Source: Chitinophaga pinensis (GTDB lineage: Bacteria; Bacteroidota; Bacteroidia; Chitinophagales; CAMDFR01). Taken from it: a stretch of 64,000 bases of DNA. The stretch spans positions 124,001 through 188,000 of the forward strand of contig CAMDFR010000001.1 of assembly GCA_945897725.1 (NCBI GenBank). Direction: 5' to 3'. Below, one piece after another: positions 28,794 to 40,642 of this stretch. The notes beneath the pieces were generated by a model. It was given only the letters and a program-made list of their open reading frames with translations, made no database searches and was not told where the DNA came from. Each line of letters starts with the position of its first letter. The stretch's first letter is position 1. The translations under genes were made by a program, and so were the position numbers.

Positions 28794-30779
28794 TTAGTAA
28801 TTCATTAATTTTTGTAGTGCTTCCTTAAATCTTTCTTTTGGTAAAAAATTCTGTTCTAGAGGAATAGAAAATGGAACAGGGGTATCTAAACTGGCTACTC
28901 TAATCACCGGTGCATCTAGTTTCTCAAATAAATACTCTGCAATATGGGCAGCAATATCACCACCAATTCCTCCTGTTAAGGTATCTTCATGTAAGATAAT
29001 CACTTTCCCTGTTTTAGTTACAGATTCCTCAATTGCTTTCCAATCCAATGGCAAAAGGGTTCGTAAGTCTATGATATCTGCTTTTATATTCAACTCTTGA
29101 CAAGTCTCTACAGCCCAGTGAACACCACTACCATAGGTAATTACAGAAACATCTTCTCCGTCTAGCACTCTATTGGCTTTGCCGATTTCTATGGTATAAT
29201 AATCATCTGGTACTTGACCAAGCACACTTCTATACAAGGCCTTGTGTTCAAAAAACAGTACAGGATTGGGGTCGTTTATGGCTGCCGCAATCAAACCTTT
29301 TGCATCCAAAGGATTCGATGGATACACAATTTTTAAGCCCGGCACTTTATAAAACCATGCCTCATTACTTTGCGAATGGAAAGGTCCTGCGCCAACACCC
29401 GCTCCTGTTGGCATACGCACCACCACATCAGCATTTTGTTCCCATCTATAATAACTCTTCGCTAAATTATTCACGATGGCATTAAAACCCGTGCTTACGA
29501 AATCTGCAAATTGCATTTCTACTACTGTCTTAAAACCTTTAATACTCATACCTAAGGCAGCACTCAGAATACCGCTTTCACATAATGGCGTATTTCTTAC
29601 CCGATCTTTGCCAAATTGCTCTACAAAACCTTCTGTAATTTTAAAGACACCGCCGTATTCTGCAATATCTTGCCCCATCAACACCAAATTAGGATGTTTT
29701 TCCATACTCATTCTTAGCCCATCACTGATGGCATCCACAAGTCTCTTTTCAGTTGTTTTGTCAGATTGTGGAGCTTCTGCATTATTAAGATATGGTGCGT
29801 AGATATCCTTGCATTCTTCTGCAGTATCTGGAGTTACTTCTGGCGCAGCAAAGGCTACCTCTAAAGCAGCATCAATCTCTTGTAATATTTTATTTTTTTC
29901 GATAATAATGGTTGCCGTATCAATCACCTTTTGCTCTAATAAATAGTTCTCATAATTCGACACCGGATCTTTTGTTGCCCATACATCGAACAATTCCTGA
30001 GGCACATATTTTACACCGCTTGCTTCTTCATGGCCACGCATCCTAAAAGTCATCATTTCTACCAATACAGGATGTGGATTTTCGCGCATCTCAGCAGCGA
30101 GTGCAGAGATAGTAGTAAATACCTCAAGCAAATTATTTCCATCTAATATCACCGACTTCATGCCATAGCCAATACCTCTATCCGCCAATTGTTTGCAGCG
30201 ATACTGTTCATTGGTAGGCGTAGAAAGCCCATAGCCATTGTTTTCTATGATAAACATACTAGGCAAATTCCATACAGAGGCAATATTTAATGCTTCGTGA
30301 AAATCGCCTTGGCTGGTACCGCCATCGCCTGTAAAAGTGACTGCAATTTTCTTTTCTCCTTTCAATTTGTAGGCTAAAGAAATGCCGTCTGCCAAACACA
30401 ATTGTGGTCCTAGGTGAGAAATCATTCCAACGATATGGTGCTCATTAGACCCAAAATGAAAGGAGCGTTCGCGTCCTTTAGAATAGCCACCCTTCTTACC
30501 TTGCCATTGTAAAAACAATTTATCTAAAGGCATATCTCTTCCAGTAAAGACGCCCAAATTTCGATGCAATGGCATGATATATTCATCTGCTTCTAATGCC
30601 ATTGTAATGCCTACTGAAATAGCTTCCTGCCCAATGCCACTAAACCATTTACTCACCTTACCCTGGCGGAGAAGTTTGAGCATTTTCTCTTCAATCAGTC
30701 GAGGTTTAATAATGCCTACGTATAATGATTTAAGCTGTTCGTCTGTAAGACTTTTTCTATCGAATACCATTGGTTCCAT
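28794..30779 (-). CDS. 2-oxo acid dehydrogenase E1, fused alpha-beta (branched-chain/pyruvate type)
   Basis: N-half E1-alpha 'FTGDGGTSQGDFHEALNIASVWNLPSMFIIENNGYGLSTPT'; C-half E1-beta 'QDIAEYGGVFKITEGFVEQFGKDRVRNTPLCESGILSAALGMSIKG'. Confidence 0.93.
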   Translation of the reverse strand: MEPMVFDRKSLTDEQLKSLYVGIIKPRLIEEKMLKLLRQGKVSKWFSGIGQEAISVGITMALEADEYIMPLHRNLGVFTGRDMPLDKLFLQWQGKKGGYSKGRERSFHFGSNEHHIVGMISHLGPQLCLADGISLAYKLKGEKKIAVTFTGDGGTSQGDFHEALNIASVWNLPSMFIIENNGYGLSTPTNEQYRCKQLADRGIGYGMKSVILDGNNLLEVFTTISALAAEMRENPHPVLVEMMTFRMRGHEEASGVKYVPQELFDVWATKDPVSNYENYLLEQKVIDTATIIIEKNKILQEIDAALEVAFAAPEVTPDTAEECKDIYAPYLNNAEAPQSDKTTEKRLVDAISDGLRMSMEKHPNLVLMGQDIAEYGGVFKITEGFVEQFGKDRVRNTPLCESGILSAALGMSIKGFKTVVEMQFADFVSTGFNAIVNNLAKSYYRWEQNADVVVRMPTGAGVGAGPFHSQSNEAWFYKVPGLKIVYPSNPLDAKGLIAAAINDPNPVLFFEHKALYRSVLGQVPDDYYTIEIGKANRVLDGEDVSVITYGSGVHWAVETCQELNIKADIIDLRTLLPLDWKAIEESVTKTGKVIILHEDTLTGGIGGDIAAHIAEYLFEKLDAPVIRVASLDTPVPFSIPLEQNFLPKERFKEALQKLMNY

Positions 30780-30890
30780 GCACTAAAATATAATGAAGCA
30801 CAAAGATAGAAAGTTTAGATGGAATAACATGAATTAAGCGAATGCAAGGCACTCAAAGAATGGCTGCTTTGCTACAAAAGAAAGTACAAC

Positions 30891-31217
30891 TTATACAGAG
30901 AAACTTTCTCCACAGGCACAAGTACGACTGGCATTTGGATTTACAAAATGAAAGCCTTTTCCATTAAGCCCTTCTGAGAAATCTAGCGAGGTATTCACTA
31001 AATATAAAAAGCTACGCAAGTCGGTGACTAGTTTAATACCCTTATCTTCAAAAAGCTGATCATCAGCTTCCATTTTATCGTCAAAATCCATGTTATAGCT
31101 TAATCCAGAGCAACCACCACCTTTCACCGAAACACGAACAAAATGTGCTGGGCTATAATTTTTCTCTACGATCAAATCCTCTATTCGCTCTTTTGCCTTT
31201 TCTGTTACAAATAACAT
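30891..31217 (-). CDS. A-type iron-sulfur cluster carrier (IscA/ErpA/HesB family)
   Basis: 'VRVSVKGGGCSGLSYNMDFD' and C-term 'NPNASRTCACGESF'. Confidence 0.93.
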   Translation of the reverse strand: MLFVTEKAKERIEDLIVEKNYSPAHFVRVSVKGGGCSGLSYNMDFDDKMEADDQLFEDKGIKLVTDLRSFLYLVNTSLDFSEGLNGKGFHFVNPNASRTCACGESFSV

Positions 31218-31358
31218 AGTCTTGTATTTTACTTACAAAACTACAAATGAATCTAAAAAGTTTCATCTTAGTTATTCACTATAGCTACTTATGAATATCT
31301 ATGGCATCATTGCTGAAAGCTGAGTTTGTCTTTACATTTGTTATTCAATACAAAGTTT

Positions 31359-31760
31359 ATGTACAAAATCGAACATATTGGCATTGCAGTCAAAAATATT
31401 GATGAGGCCACCCTTCTATACGCGAAGCTGTTTAACAGAAACGCTTACAAAACCGAAATTGTGGAATCAGAAGCGGTTAGTACCGTCTTTTTCCAAAATG
31501 GAGAATCAAAAATCGAATTGCTCGCAGCCAATAATGAAACGTCAGCCATTGCCAAATTTATCGATAAAAAAGGGGAAGGCATCCATCATATTGCTTTTGC
31601 CGTAGACGACATTTATAAGGAAGTAGAAAGATTGAAAGGAGAAGGTTTTCAAGCAATTTCAGAAGCTCCTAAAAAAGGGGCAGATAATAAATTGGTGTTT
31701 TTTTTCCATCCCAAAAGTACCAATGGTGTGTTGGTAGAGCTTTGTCAAGAAATACAATAA
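31359..31760 (+). CDS. mce: methylmalonyl-CoA epimerase
   Basis: VOC fold 'MYKIEHIGIAVKNIDEATLLYAKLF', 'GEGIHHIAFAVDDI', 'HPKSTNGVLVELCQ'. Confidence 0.92.
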   Translation: MYKIEHIGIAVKNIDEATLLYAKLFNRNAYKTEIVESEAVSTVFFQNGESKIELLAANNETSAIAKFIDKKGEGIHHIAFAVDDIYKEVERLKGEGFQAISEAPKKGADNKLVFFFHPKSTNGVLVELCQEIQ

Positions 31761-31784
31761 ATTCATTGCTCTTATTTTTATACC

Positions 31785-32477
31785 ATGTACCAAAACATCA
31801 AACACATCTTTTTTGACCTCGATCATACCCTTTGGGATTTTGACACCAACTCTACCCTCACACTGATAGAAATTATTGATCACTTCGATTTAGAAAACTT
31901 AGGAATCAATGATAGCAATCAGTTCATCGCCACCTATAAAAAAATAAACGATAGCTATTGGACCAAATATCGCATGAATCAAGTGAGTAAAGACGAATTG
32001 CGATTGGGTCGTTTTCGTGATACTTTATTGGAATGGAACATAAAAAATGATGAAATGGCGCTCGCCATCAACGATTATTATGTGGCCCATAGTCCATATA
32101 AAACAAAGCTTCTACCAAATGCTCATGAAGTGCTGGCTTATTTACACAAAAAATATATACTTCATATCATCACTAATGGCTTTCGCGAAGCAGTGACCGT
32201 GAAGATGAGAGAAAGTGAGCTCAATCAATATTTTGATGAAATTGTTATCTCAGAGGAAGTCGGTTTTCAAAAACCTCATCCGCGAATATTCCAACATTTA
32301 TTGAGCAAAAAAAACATTCTATCAGATGAATGCATGATGATTGGAGACCATTACGAGGCTGATATCGTAGGTGCAGTGCAGCAAAAAATTGTAGCCATAC
32401 TTTTTAATCCAACAAAAGAATCTCATCCCTATCCTCATCAAATCTTTGACCTCATAGAATTAAAAGATTTTCTATAA
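31785..32477 (+). CDS. YjjG-type noncanonical pyrimidine nucleotidase (HAD family)
   Basis: 'IFFDLDHTLWDFDTNS', 'IITNGF', 'MIGDHYEADIVGAVQQKIVAILFNP'. Confidence 0.9.
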   Translation: MYQNIKHIFFDLDHTLWDFDTNSTLTLIEIIDHFDLENLGINDSNQFIATYKKINDSYWTKYRMNQVSKDELRLGRFRDTLLEWNIKNDEMALAINDYYVAHSPYKTKLLPNAHEVLAYLHKKYILHIITNGFREAVTVKMRESELNQYFDEIVISEEVGFQKPHPRIFQHLLSKKNILSDECMMIGDHYEADIVGAVQQKIVAILFNPTKESHPYPHQIFDLIELKDFL

Positions 32478-32541
32478 TGGAAAAACAGCATATTCAATGA
32501 TAAATGGGCTCTTTTTATAAAAGCATTTATCTTTGTTAGGT

Positions 32542-33840
32542 ATGCAAGCATTCTTCCATAAAATAAAAACTTATAAAACTCAAATTGTTTGGGCATTTAT
32601 GCTGATTGCCTTTTTGGTAGAGTTTATCATTTTGATATCATGCAATAATCACAACGACCAAAGCACCACTTCTGTTTGGCTATTTATCTGCTCTATGTCA
32701 TTGGGCATCTTACCTATCATATTTAATAAGTCTTTAAAAAAAAATACCTCAAGCACTAAGCCATCTTCATGGTGGTTTTTTGCCCTTTTTACAAGCATTG
32801 TAGTCTTATGCATCTACTTTTTTAAGATGCAAGACTTGATCAAACATTGCAGAATCGATGAACATGTTTCCGATATCATACCCACTATTATGCAAGAGGT
32901 GCACCGATTTTTACATCATGAATTTGTATATACACCAATACTGTTAGATGGCTACTCTTATCCTTCTGGATACCTTCCTGCCGTTTGGTTTCCGTTCATC
33001 GCTGCAGAAACTTTTCACTTCGACTATCGCTATATTCCTTTCGCAATATTTGCTTTATTAATGATTGGAATATTGTTGGTCTATAAAAAACAAATTTCGA
33101 GTCTTTCCACTTTTCTGTCTCTAGTGATGATACCACTTAGCCTAGAACTATTCATCGCTAACAATAACTCTGTTCCTCGCTTTTCGGTAGAAGTACTCAT
33201 CGCTTGTTATTATGTATTTTTATGTTTAGCCATCACCACAAAAAATTATTTTTTAATCGGTATTGCTATTAGTTTATGCCTTCTTTCTCGTTATTCTTTG
33301 GCACTTTGGCTGCCTTTGTATTTTATTGTCTTACTCATCAATCAAGATAAAAAACGCTTGTTCAAAATAATCATGGTCATCATCATTGCCATCGCATTAT
33401 TTTATGTCATTCCATTTTTATCTAAAGAGCCAAGTCTTGTTATCCGTGGCCTCCTCAATTATAGCAGCGCAGGCGATGGCGAATGGCGCAGAATCAACCA
33501 AAGCACGCATTTACCGGAACATCTGACCCATGGTCTTGGTTTCGCCTACTTCTTTTATGTGCTCAAAGGCATCGACATTCCCACCAAAATAAAATACTTG
33601 CAAATCGTTTTATTGGCGCTGATTGCAATCTTTTTAGTCAGCATGAGTTTTATCTTTTATAAATACAAAAACAAACTGAGCACACCGATTTTTCTCATCT
33701 GTAGTTTAAAAATATACCTAAGCATTTTTTATACCTTTATTCACATCCCCTACGTCTATCTATACACCGTCCCACTAATGGTTTCAAGCTCTTTAATTTT
33801 TTACTTAGCAAGTGCCAAAAAGGAAGATTTAATCGATTAA
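32542..33840 (+). CDS. polytopic membrane protein (GT39/GT87-like topology), hypothetical
   Basis: About ten hydrophobic segments; start ATG 32542 preferred because TTG 32533 lies in a TATCTTTG promoter-like element. Confidence 0.55.
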   Translation: MQAFFHKIKTYKTQIVWAFMLIAFLVEFIILISCNNHNDQSTTSVWLFICSMSLGILPIIFNKSLKKNTSSTKPSSWWFFALFTSIVVLCIYFFKMQDLIKHCRIDEHVSDIIPTIMQEVHRFLHHEFVYTPILLDGYSYPSGYLPAVWFPFIAAETFHFDYRYIPFAIFALLMIGILLVYKKQISSLSTFLSLVMIPLSLELFIANNNSVPRFSVEVLIACYYVFLCLAITTKNYFLIGIAISLCLLSRYSLALWLPLYFIVLLINQDKKRLFKIIMVIIIAIALFYVIPFLSKEPSLVIRGLLNYSSAGDGEWRRINQSTHLPEHLTHGLGFAYFFYVLKGIDIPTKIKYLQIVLLALIAIFLVSMSFIFYKYKNKLSTPIFLICSLKIYLSIFYTFIHIPYVYLYTVPLMVSSSLIFYLASAKKEDLID

Positions 33841-33860
33841 ATTATTAATTTGATTGGAAG

Positions 33861-33932
33861 CTATTTCCCGCTTTCCGCTCTATCTTTTTTTAGATACAGA
33901 AAAAAAGGATGCCGCTTCAATCGGGGCTAGGG
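33861..33932. repeat. Bacteroidota-type intergenic repeat with A/T hairpin (TTTCCCGCTTTCCGCTCTATC-T7...A7-GGATGCCGCTTCAATCGGGGCTAGGG)
   Basis: Non-coding, GC-rich ends, hairpin 33883-33908; resembles a motif I recall from Bacteroidota intergenic regions (not verified). Confidence 0.45.
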
Positions 33933-33971
33933 TGTAGTATTCCAATAAAAGTTTTGCATCCATACAGATTC

Positions 33972-34136
33972 AACTAAACCCTCGTCAAGCATATCATTCA
34001 GCCTGATTGTTTTTGTGCCGCTCCTCTGGAGCTGATCCCGATTCAGATGATTTGTCTAGTAATATTTCGCTCCGCTGGAGCTGCCAAATAGAATATATAT
34101 TTATTGACCAAAACCTTCTCCAAGCATGTCATTCAG
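33972..34136. repeat. degenerate direct repeats (33972-34001, 34106-34136) bracketing two GCTCC-NCT-GGAGC palindromes (34020-34032, 34069-34081)
   Basis: Read directly: AACTAAACCCTCGTCAAGCATATCATTCAG vs GACCAAAACCTTCTCCAAGCATGTCATTCAG. Confidence 0.6.
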
Positions 34137-34420
34137 AAGGAACCTTCACGAAATGACTACAAGACTTACGATGCTAAGAAAATTATTATTTGACCAGGTT
34201 TTTAAAGCCACTTGTCCGCATTGGACTGAAACGGTAGGTGACAAGACAAACACCAACCACAGGAGTAGATTTTGTAAAGGACTAGGAATTGGCTTAGGGG
34301 CTGCAGCAAGTACCGCGTACTGCGAAAGACCAGGTGCCATTGCTTTTGTACTCAGCAATGGCAAAGCCCCAAAAAAAATTATTATCAAATAACCTTTCTT
34401 CTCAAAGATGAAATCTCAAA

Positions 34421-36607
<2,187 letters not shown>

Positions 36608-36707
36608 TTATAGCATTTGAAAAAAAAGAGTAAAAAAACATAAAATTGAGTCGGAATAGTTGTAATGTGCGAATAATATACAAACTTTGTGTAAAAATAG
36701 AGCTTAC

Positions 36708-38126
36708 ATGATAAAGCAACTTTCTATTCTGGCATTTATCTTTTTGTTTTTACAAGTGAAGAGTCAAGAAAAATGGTCATTAGAGCGATGCATTGAATAC
36801 GCTTTCAAAAACAATGTCAGCATACGGCAGAGTGAGATTGCCAAAAAAGTGAATGAAAATAATTTTTTGCAGTCGAAGATGAATTTCACACCCACTTTGT
36901 CTGCGGATGGTTCCTATAATCTGAACTTTGGGAATTCGGTGAATCCAACTACCTATGATTTTGTGCAGAAGACCACCAATTCGAATAGTTTTTCTGTGAA
37001 TGGCAATTTGCCTTTGTTTACAGGACTGCAGCAGATCAATAACATGAAAAAGAGTGGCTTAGATTTGGAGGCGAGCAAACAGGATTTGGAAAATGCCAAA
37101 AACAATATGGTCCTTTCCATTGCTCAACTTTATCTTCAAATATTACAGAATATGGATTTGGTGCAAGTGGCGATAGATCAAAAAAAAATGTCGGAGCAAC
37201 AACTACAAAAGACCATAGCATTAATCTCTGCGGGTGCTCAACCAGAAGGCAATCGTTTGCAATCTGATGCACAATTAGCTACGGATGATTTAAAAATTGT
37301 AAATGCACAAAATGCTTTAGACTTAAGCAAGCTATCCTTAAAACTATTATTGCAATTAGATCCTGAAGTGAGTTTTGATGTAGTGATTCCAGTGATTAAC
37401 CAAGAATTGATGTGGGACGAAAGCGTTTCGGCAGCTCGCATATATGGATATGCCGTAACGAACCAACCATCCATCAAAAGTGCTGAATACCGACTAAAAA
37501 GTGCAGGAAGAAGTTTAGCCATTAGCAAGGGGGCATTTTCACCGACTCTAAGCTTATACGGAAGTTTGCGTTCAAATTATTTTAGTGAGAGTCAAACCGT
37601 AAAAACCTTAGAAACCTATACCCTACAACCGATTGGCTTTGTACCAAGCAGCTTGGAACCAGTGTATACGATCCTTTCAGACAGGGAGATTACAAAAACG
37701 CCCTACGGCGCACAGTTGAAAAACAATTTTTCGCAAGTGGTAGGTGTGTCATTAAATCTTCCGATTTTTAGCAAGTGGAATCGAATCACCAATTTAAGTA
37801 ATGCTAAACTTGATTTGATAAATAATAACCTGACCTTAGAAGCTGCTAAAAACAAGCTAAAAGAAGATGTGTATAGAGCTTATTTTAATGCTATTTCGGC
37901 AAAAAAAACCTACGAAGCCAACCTTAAAAACACGGAGTCATTACAGAAGAGTTATGATTTTGCAAAAGAGCGATTTGGTGTAGGATCCTTGGCGCAAATA
38001 GAATTGAACATTATTCAAAACAATTTATCCTTTGCACAATCAGAACTAACAAGAAACAAATTCGATTATTTATTCAAAATCAAAATTTTAGACTTTTATC
38101 AAGGTAAAACCTTGAGTTTAAATTAA
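36708..38126 (+). CDS. TolC family outer membrane protein
   Basis: 'WSLERCIEYAFKNNVSIRQSEIAKKVNENNFLQSKMNFTPTLSADGSYNLNFG'. Confidence 0.92.
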   Translation: MIKQLSILAFIFLFLQVKSQEKWSLERCIEYAFKNNVSIRQSEIAKKVNENNFLQSKMNFTPTLSADGSYNLNFGNSVNPTTYDFVQKTTNSNSFSVNGNLPLFTGLQQINNMKKSGLDLEASKQDLENAKNNMVLSIAQLYLQILQNMDLVQVAIDQKKMSEQQLQKTIALISAGAQPEGNRLQSDAQLATDDLKIVNAQNALDLSKLSLKLLLQLDPEVSFDVVIPVINQELMWDESVSAARIYGYAVTNQPSIKSAEYRLKSAGRSLAISKGAFSPTLSLYGSLRSNYFSESQTVKTLETYTLQPIGFVPSSLEPVYTILSDREITKTPYGAQLKNNFSQVVGVSLNLPIFSKWNRITNLSNAKLDLINNNLTLEAAKNKLKEDVYRAYFNAISAKKTYEANLKNTESLQKSYDFAKERFGVGSLAQIELNIIQNNLSFAQSELTRNKFDYLFKIKILDFYQGKTLSLN

Positions 38127-38155
38127 TCATCTCTTATTCATCTTTCCATCAAATC

Positions 38156-39487
38156 ATGAAAACAAACAAAATAATATTTATACTACTTGGTGTTTTTGCA
38201 GCCGTTTTGCTTCTTGTTTTTATCGGTAAAAAAGCAGGCTTTATCAAGTCGAATACAGGGACAGAAGTTGCGATGCAACAAGTAATGAAAAAAGATATCA
38301 CAGAGTCTGTTCCAGCAAATGGAAAACTATATTCACAAACAGAGGTAAAGATTAGTCCCGAAGTTTCTGGCGAAATCATTGAGATATATGTGAAAGAAGG
38401 ACAAGCCGTAAAGAAAGGACAATTGTTATTGAAGATTAACCCTAACATTTACAATTCTGAATTGATAAAATCAGAGGCCTATGTGAATCAAATGAAAGCA
38501 AATGAAAGTAGTTCAAAAGCAAACCTAGCGCAGGTGGAAGCAGCATTCGATCTTGCCAAACAAAGCTATGAAAGAAATAAAAACTTACATACGCAAAAGG
38601 TGATTTCTGATTCAGAATTTGAACAGGCCTTCTCACAATTCAAAACAGCAAGTGCCAATTATGATGCAGCGATGAAGAATTTAGAAGCAGGTGGCTATAG
38701 TGTTAAAAGTGCGATGGCCTCTTTGATACAGACAAAATTAAATCTTGATAAAACAACGATTTATGCACCAATCGACGGTATCGTTTCTAAGTTGAATGTA
38801 GAAAAAGGAGAGAGAGTGTTGGGTACCACACAGATGGCTGGAACTGAATTATTGAGAATCTCGGATTTATACAATATGGAAGCAAGGGTGGATATTAATG
38901 AGAATGATATTTTAAGAATGAAAATTGGAGACACCGCAGAGATAGAGATTGATGCCTACTTGAATAGGAAATTTAAAGGAGTAGTGACTGAAATTGCTTA
39001 TGCCTCTAAAAGCGACTTTTCTATTACTACTGATCAAGTGACAAATTTTACCGTAAAAATTAAAATGATTGCTGACTCTTATGCTGATTTAGTGGCACCT
39101 GAAAATGGACATCCATTTCCTTTTAGACCTGGAATGTCTGCTACTGCTAGCATCCTGACAAATAGAAAGCAGAATGTATTTTCTGTGCCTATTCAGAGTG
39201 TAACGACACGTGATCTCAAAGCAGAATCGAGCGACAAAGGTGATGACAAAGAATCGACTAAGAAAAAATCGATAGAAGAGATTGTGTTTGTTGTTGAGAA
39301 TGGTAAAGCAAAAGCAGTAAAAGTGAAAACAGGCATTCAAGATGATACCAATATTGAAATTGTTTCTGGTTTAACAGGAAACGAAAAAATTATTACTGCA
39401 CCCTATAAAGCGATTTCAAAAATATTGAAGGATGGAGATATGGTTGTGGTAAAGACTGAGGAAGAACTTTACAAAACGACCAAATAG
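38156..39487 (+). CDS. HlyD/MacA-type efflux periplasmic adaptor
   Basis: 'ANGKLYSQTEVKISPEVSGEIIEIYVKEGQAVKKGQLLLKINP', 'TIYAPIDGIVSKLNVEKGERVLG'. Confidence 0.92.
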   Translation: MKTNKIIFILLGVFAAVLLLVFIGKKAGFIKSNTGTEVAMQQVMKKDITESVPANGKLYSQTEVKISPEVSGEIIEIYVKEGQAVKKGQLLLKINPNIYNSELIKSEAYVNQMKANESSSKANLAQVEAAFDLAKQSYERNKNLHTQKVISDSEFEQAFSQFKTASANYDAAMKNLEAGGYSVKSAMASLIQTKLNLDKTTIYAPIDGIVSKLNVEKGERVLGTTQMAGTELLRISDLYNMEARVDINENDILRMKIGDTAEIEIDAYLNRKFKGVVTEIAYASKSDFSITTDQVTNFTVKIKMIADSYADLVAPENGHPFPFRPGMSATASILTNRKQNVFSVPIQSVTTRDLKAESSDKGDDKESTKKKSIEEIVFVVENGKAKAVKVKTGIQDDTNIEIVSGLTGNEKIITAPYKAISKILKDGDMVVVKTEEELYKTTK

Positions 39488-39524
39488 CGATTTCTCGACC
39501 TCGAATTCAAAGCATTAAAATAAA

Positions 39525-39551
39525 AAAAGAGCAGATAATATCTGCTCTTTT
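39525..39551. terminator. bidirectional terminator hairpin between convergent genes
   Basis: AAAAGAGCAGAT-aat-ATCTGCTCTTTT. Confidence 0.85.
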
Positions 39552-39573
39552 CGTTTTATAAGAAGTTGTTGTT

Positions 39574-39915
39574 TTATCCGAAGGAAGTACCGCAACCACA
39601 GGTCTTGGAAGCATTTGGATTATTATATACAAACCCCCGATTATTTAAGCCTGTTTGATAATCTATCTCGATTCCGTTTAGGTATAAATGATGTGCAATA
39701 TTCATGATTACTTTGATGCCTTCGATTTCATACTCATCGTCCCCTTCTTGTTTACTATCAAAATCGAGGATATAGCTAAAACCTGCACAACCACCACCTT
39801 TCACACCGATTCGAAGAAATTGATCGGAAGTCATATTGCTAGCATGAATCAGTCTTTTTATCTCCTGAATGGCGCCTTCTGTAAGTGTAATTGGATTGCT
39901 TGTAAGTGTTTGCAT
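39574..39915 (-). CDS. A-type iron-sulfur cluster carrier (IscA family), second paralogue
   Basis: 'LRIGVKGGGCAGFSYILDFD' and 'NPNASKTCGCGTSFG'. Confidence 0.93.
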   Translation of the reverse strand: MQTLTSNPITLTEGAIQEIKRLIHASNMTSDQFLRIGVKGGGCAGFSYILDFDSKQEGDDEYEIEGIKVIMNIAHHLYLNGIEIDYQTGLNNRGFVYNNPNASKTCGCGTSFG

Positions 39916-40103
39916 CTTTATTTTATAATGTAATCGTGCTTTGTAAACACAAAACTAGCTCATTGGGTTCATTTATTTTGAAAATTTACATAAAAAAACA
40001 AGATAGAGATGCACATTTTAGTACCTTTATCGTTGATTAGAAGGTAGCATATCTTATGCATATTGAAAGAGATTTCTAGCTTCAATTTTAAATTTAGCAC
40101 ATT

Positions 40104-40631
40104 ATGGAAACCACCCTTTTAGAAATTGCCAAATACACCGTTCCATCTGTGATTTCTTTGGCAGCGGCATTGCTTATGGTTCGATTGTTTTTGAAGAAAG
40201 AAGAAGATTATAAAAAGTTTGAAATCACCATCAAGAATAAAAACACCACCTTACCGCTCCGTTTGCAATCGTATGAACGACTGACATTACTCATCGAACG
40301 CATGGAGCCGAACAATTTACTGACTAGAATTTTACCGTCAGATATCTCTGCCAAAGACTATCAGCTGATGCTGATTTCAACCATCAAATCTGAATTTGAC
40401 CACAACCTATCTCAGCAAATTTATGTTTCTGCTAATTTATGGAGTGCTATTGTAGCCGTAAGAAATGACATGTTGAAAAACATCCACATCGTGGCTGCAA
40501 GTATTCCAACAGACGCAAGCGCTTCTCAATTGTGCAAAGCCATTTTGAATCAATATTATGAAATGGAAAATCCTGCCCCACATCTTGCGGCACAAGAACT
40601 TTTGAGAGAAGAAGTAAAATCACTATTTTAA
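40104..40631 (+). CDS. conserved hypothetical protein (DUF7935-like), N-terminal TM
   Basis: 'METTLLEIAKYTVPSVISLAAALLMVRLFLKKEEDYKKFEI'; 11 bp before methylmalonyl-CoA mutase. Confidence 0.55.
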   Translation: METTLLEIAKYTVPSVISLAAALLMVRLFLKKEEDYKKFEITIKNKNTTLPLRLQSYERLTLLIERMEPNNLLTRILPSDISAKDYQLMLISTIKSEFDHNLSQQIYVSANLWSAIVAVRNDMLKNIHIVAASIPTDASASQLCKAILNQYYEMENPAPHLAAQELLREEVKSLF

Positions 40632-40642
40632 ATCTATTGTAG

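Noticed and set aside
34126-34392. 88-aa ORF between the membrane protein gene and ligA
   Set aside because: Low-complexity composition, opposite strand also open over the same span, contains the repeat-derived GTAC hairpin; more likely non-coding repeat DNA.
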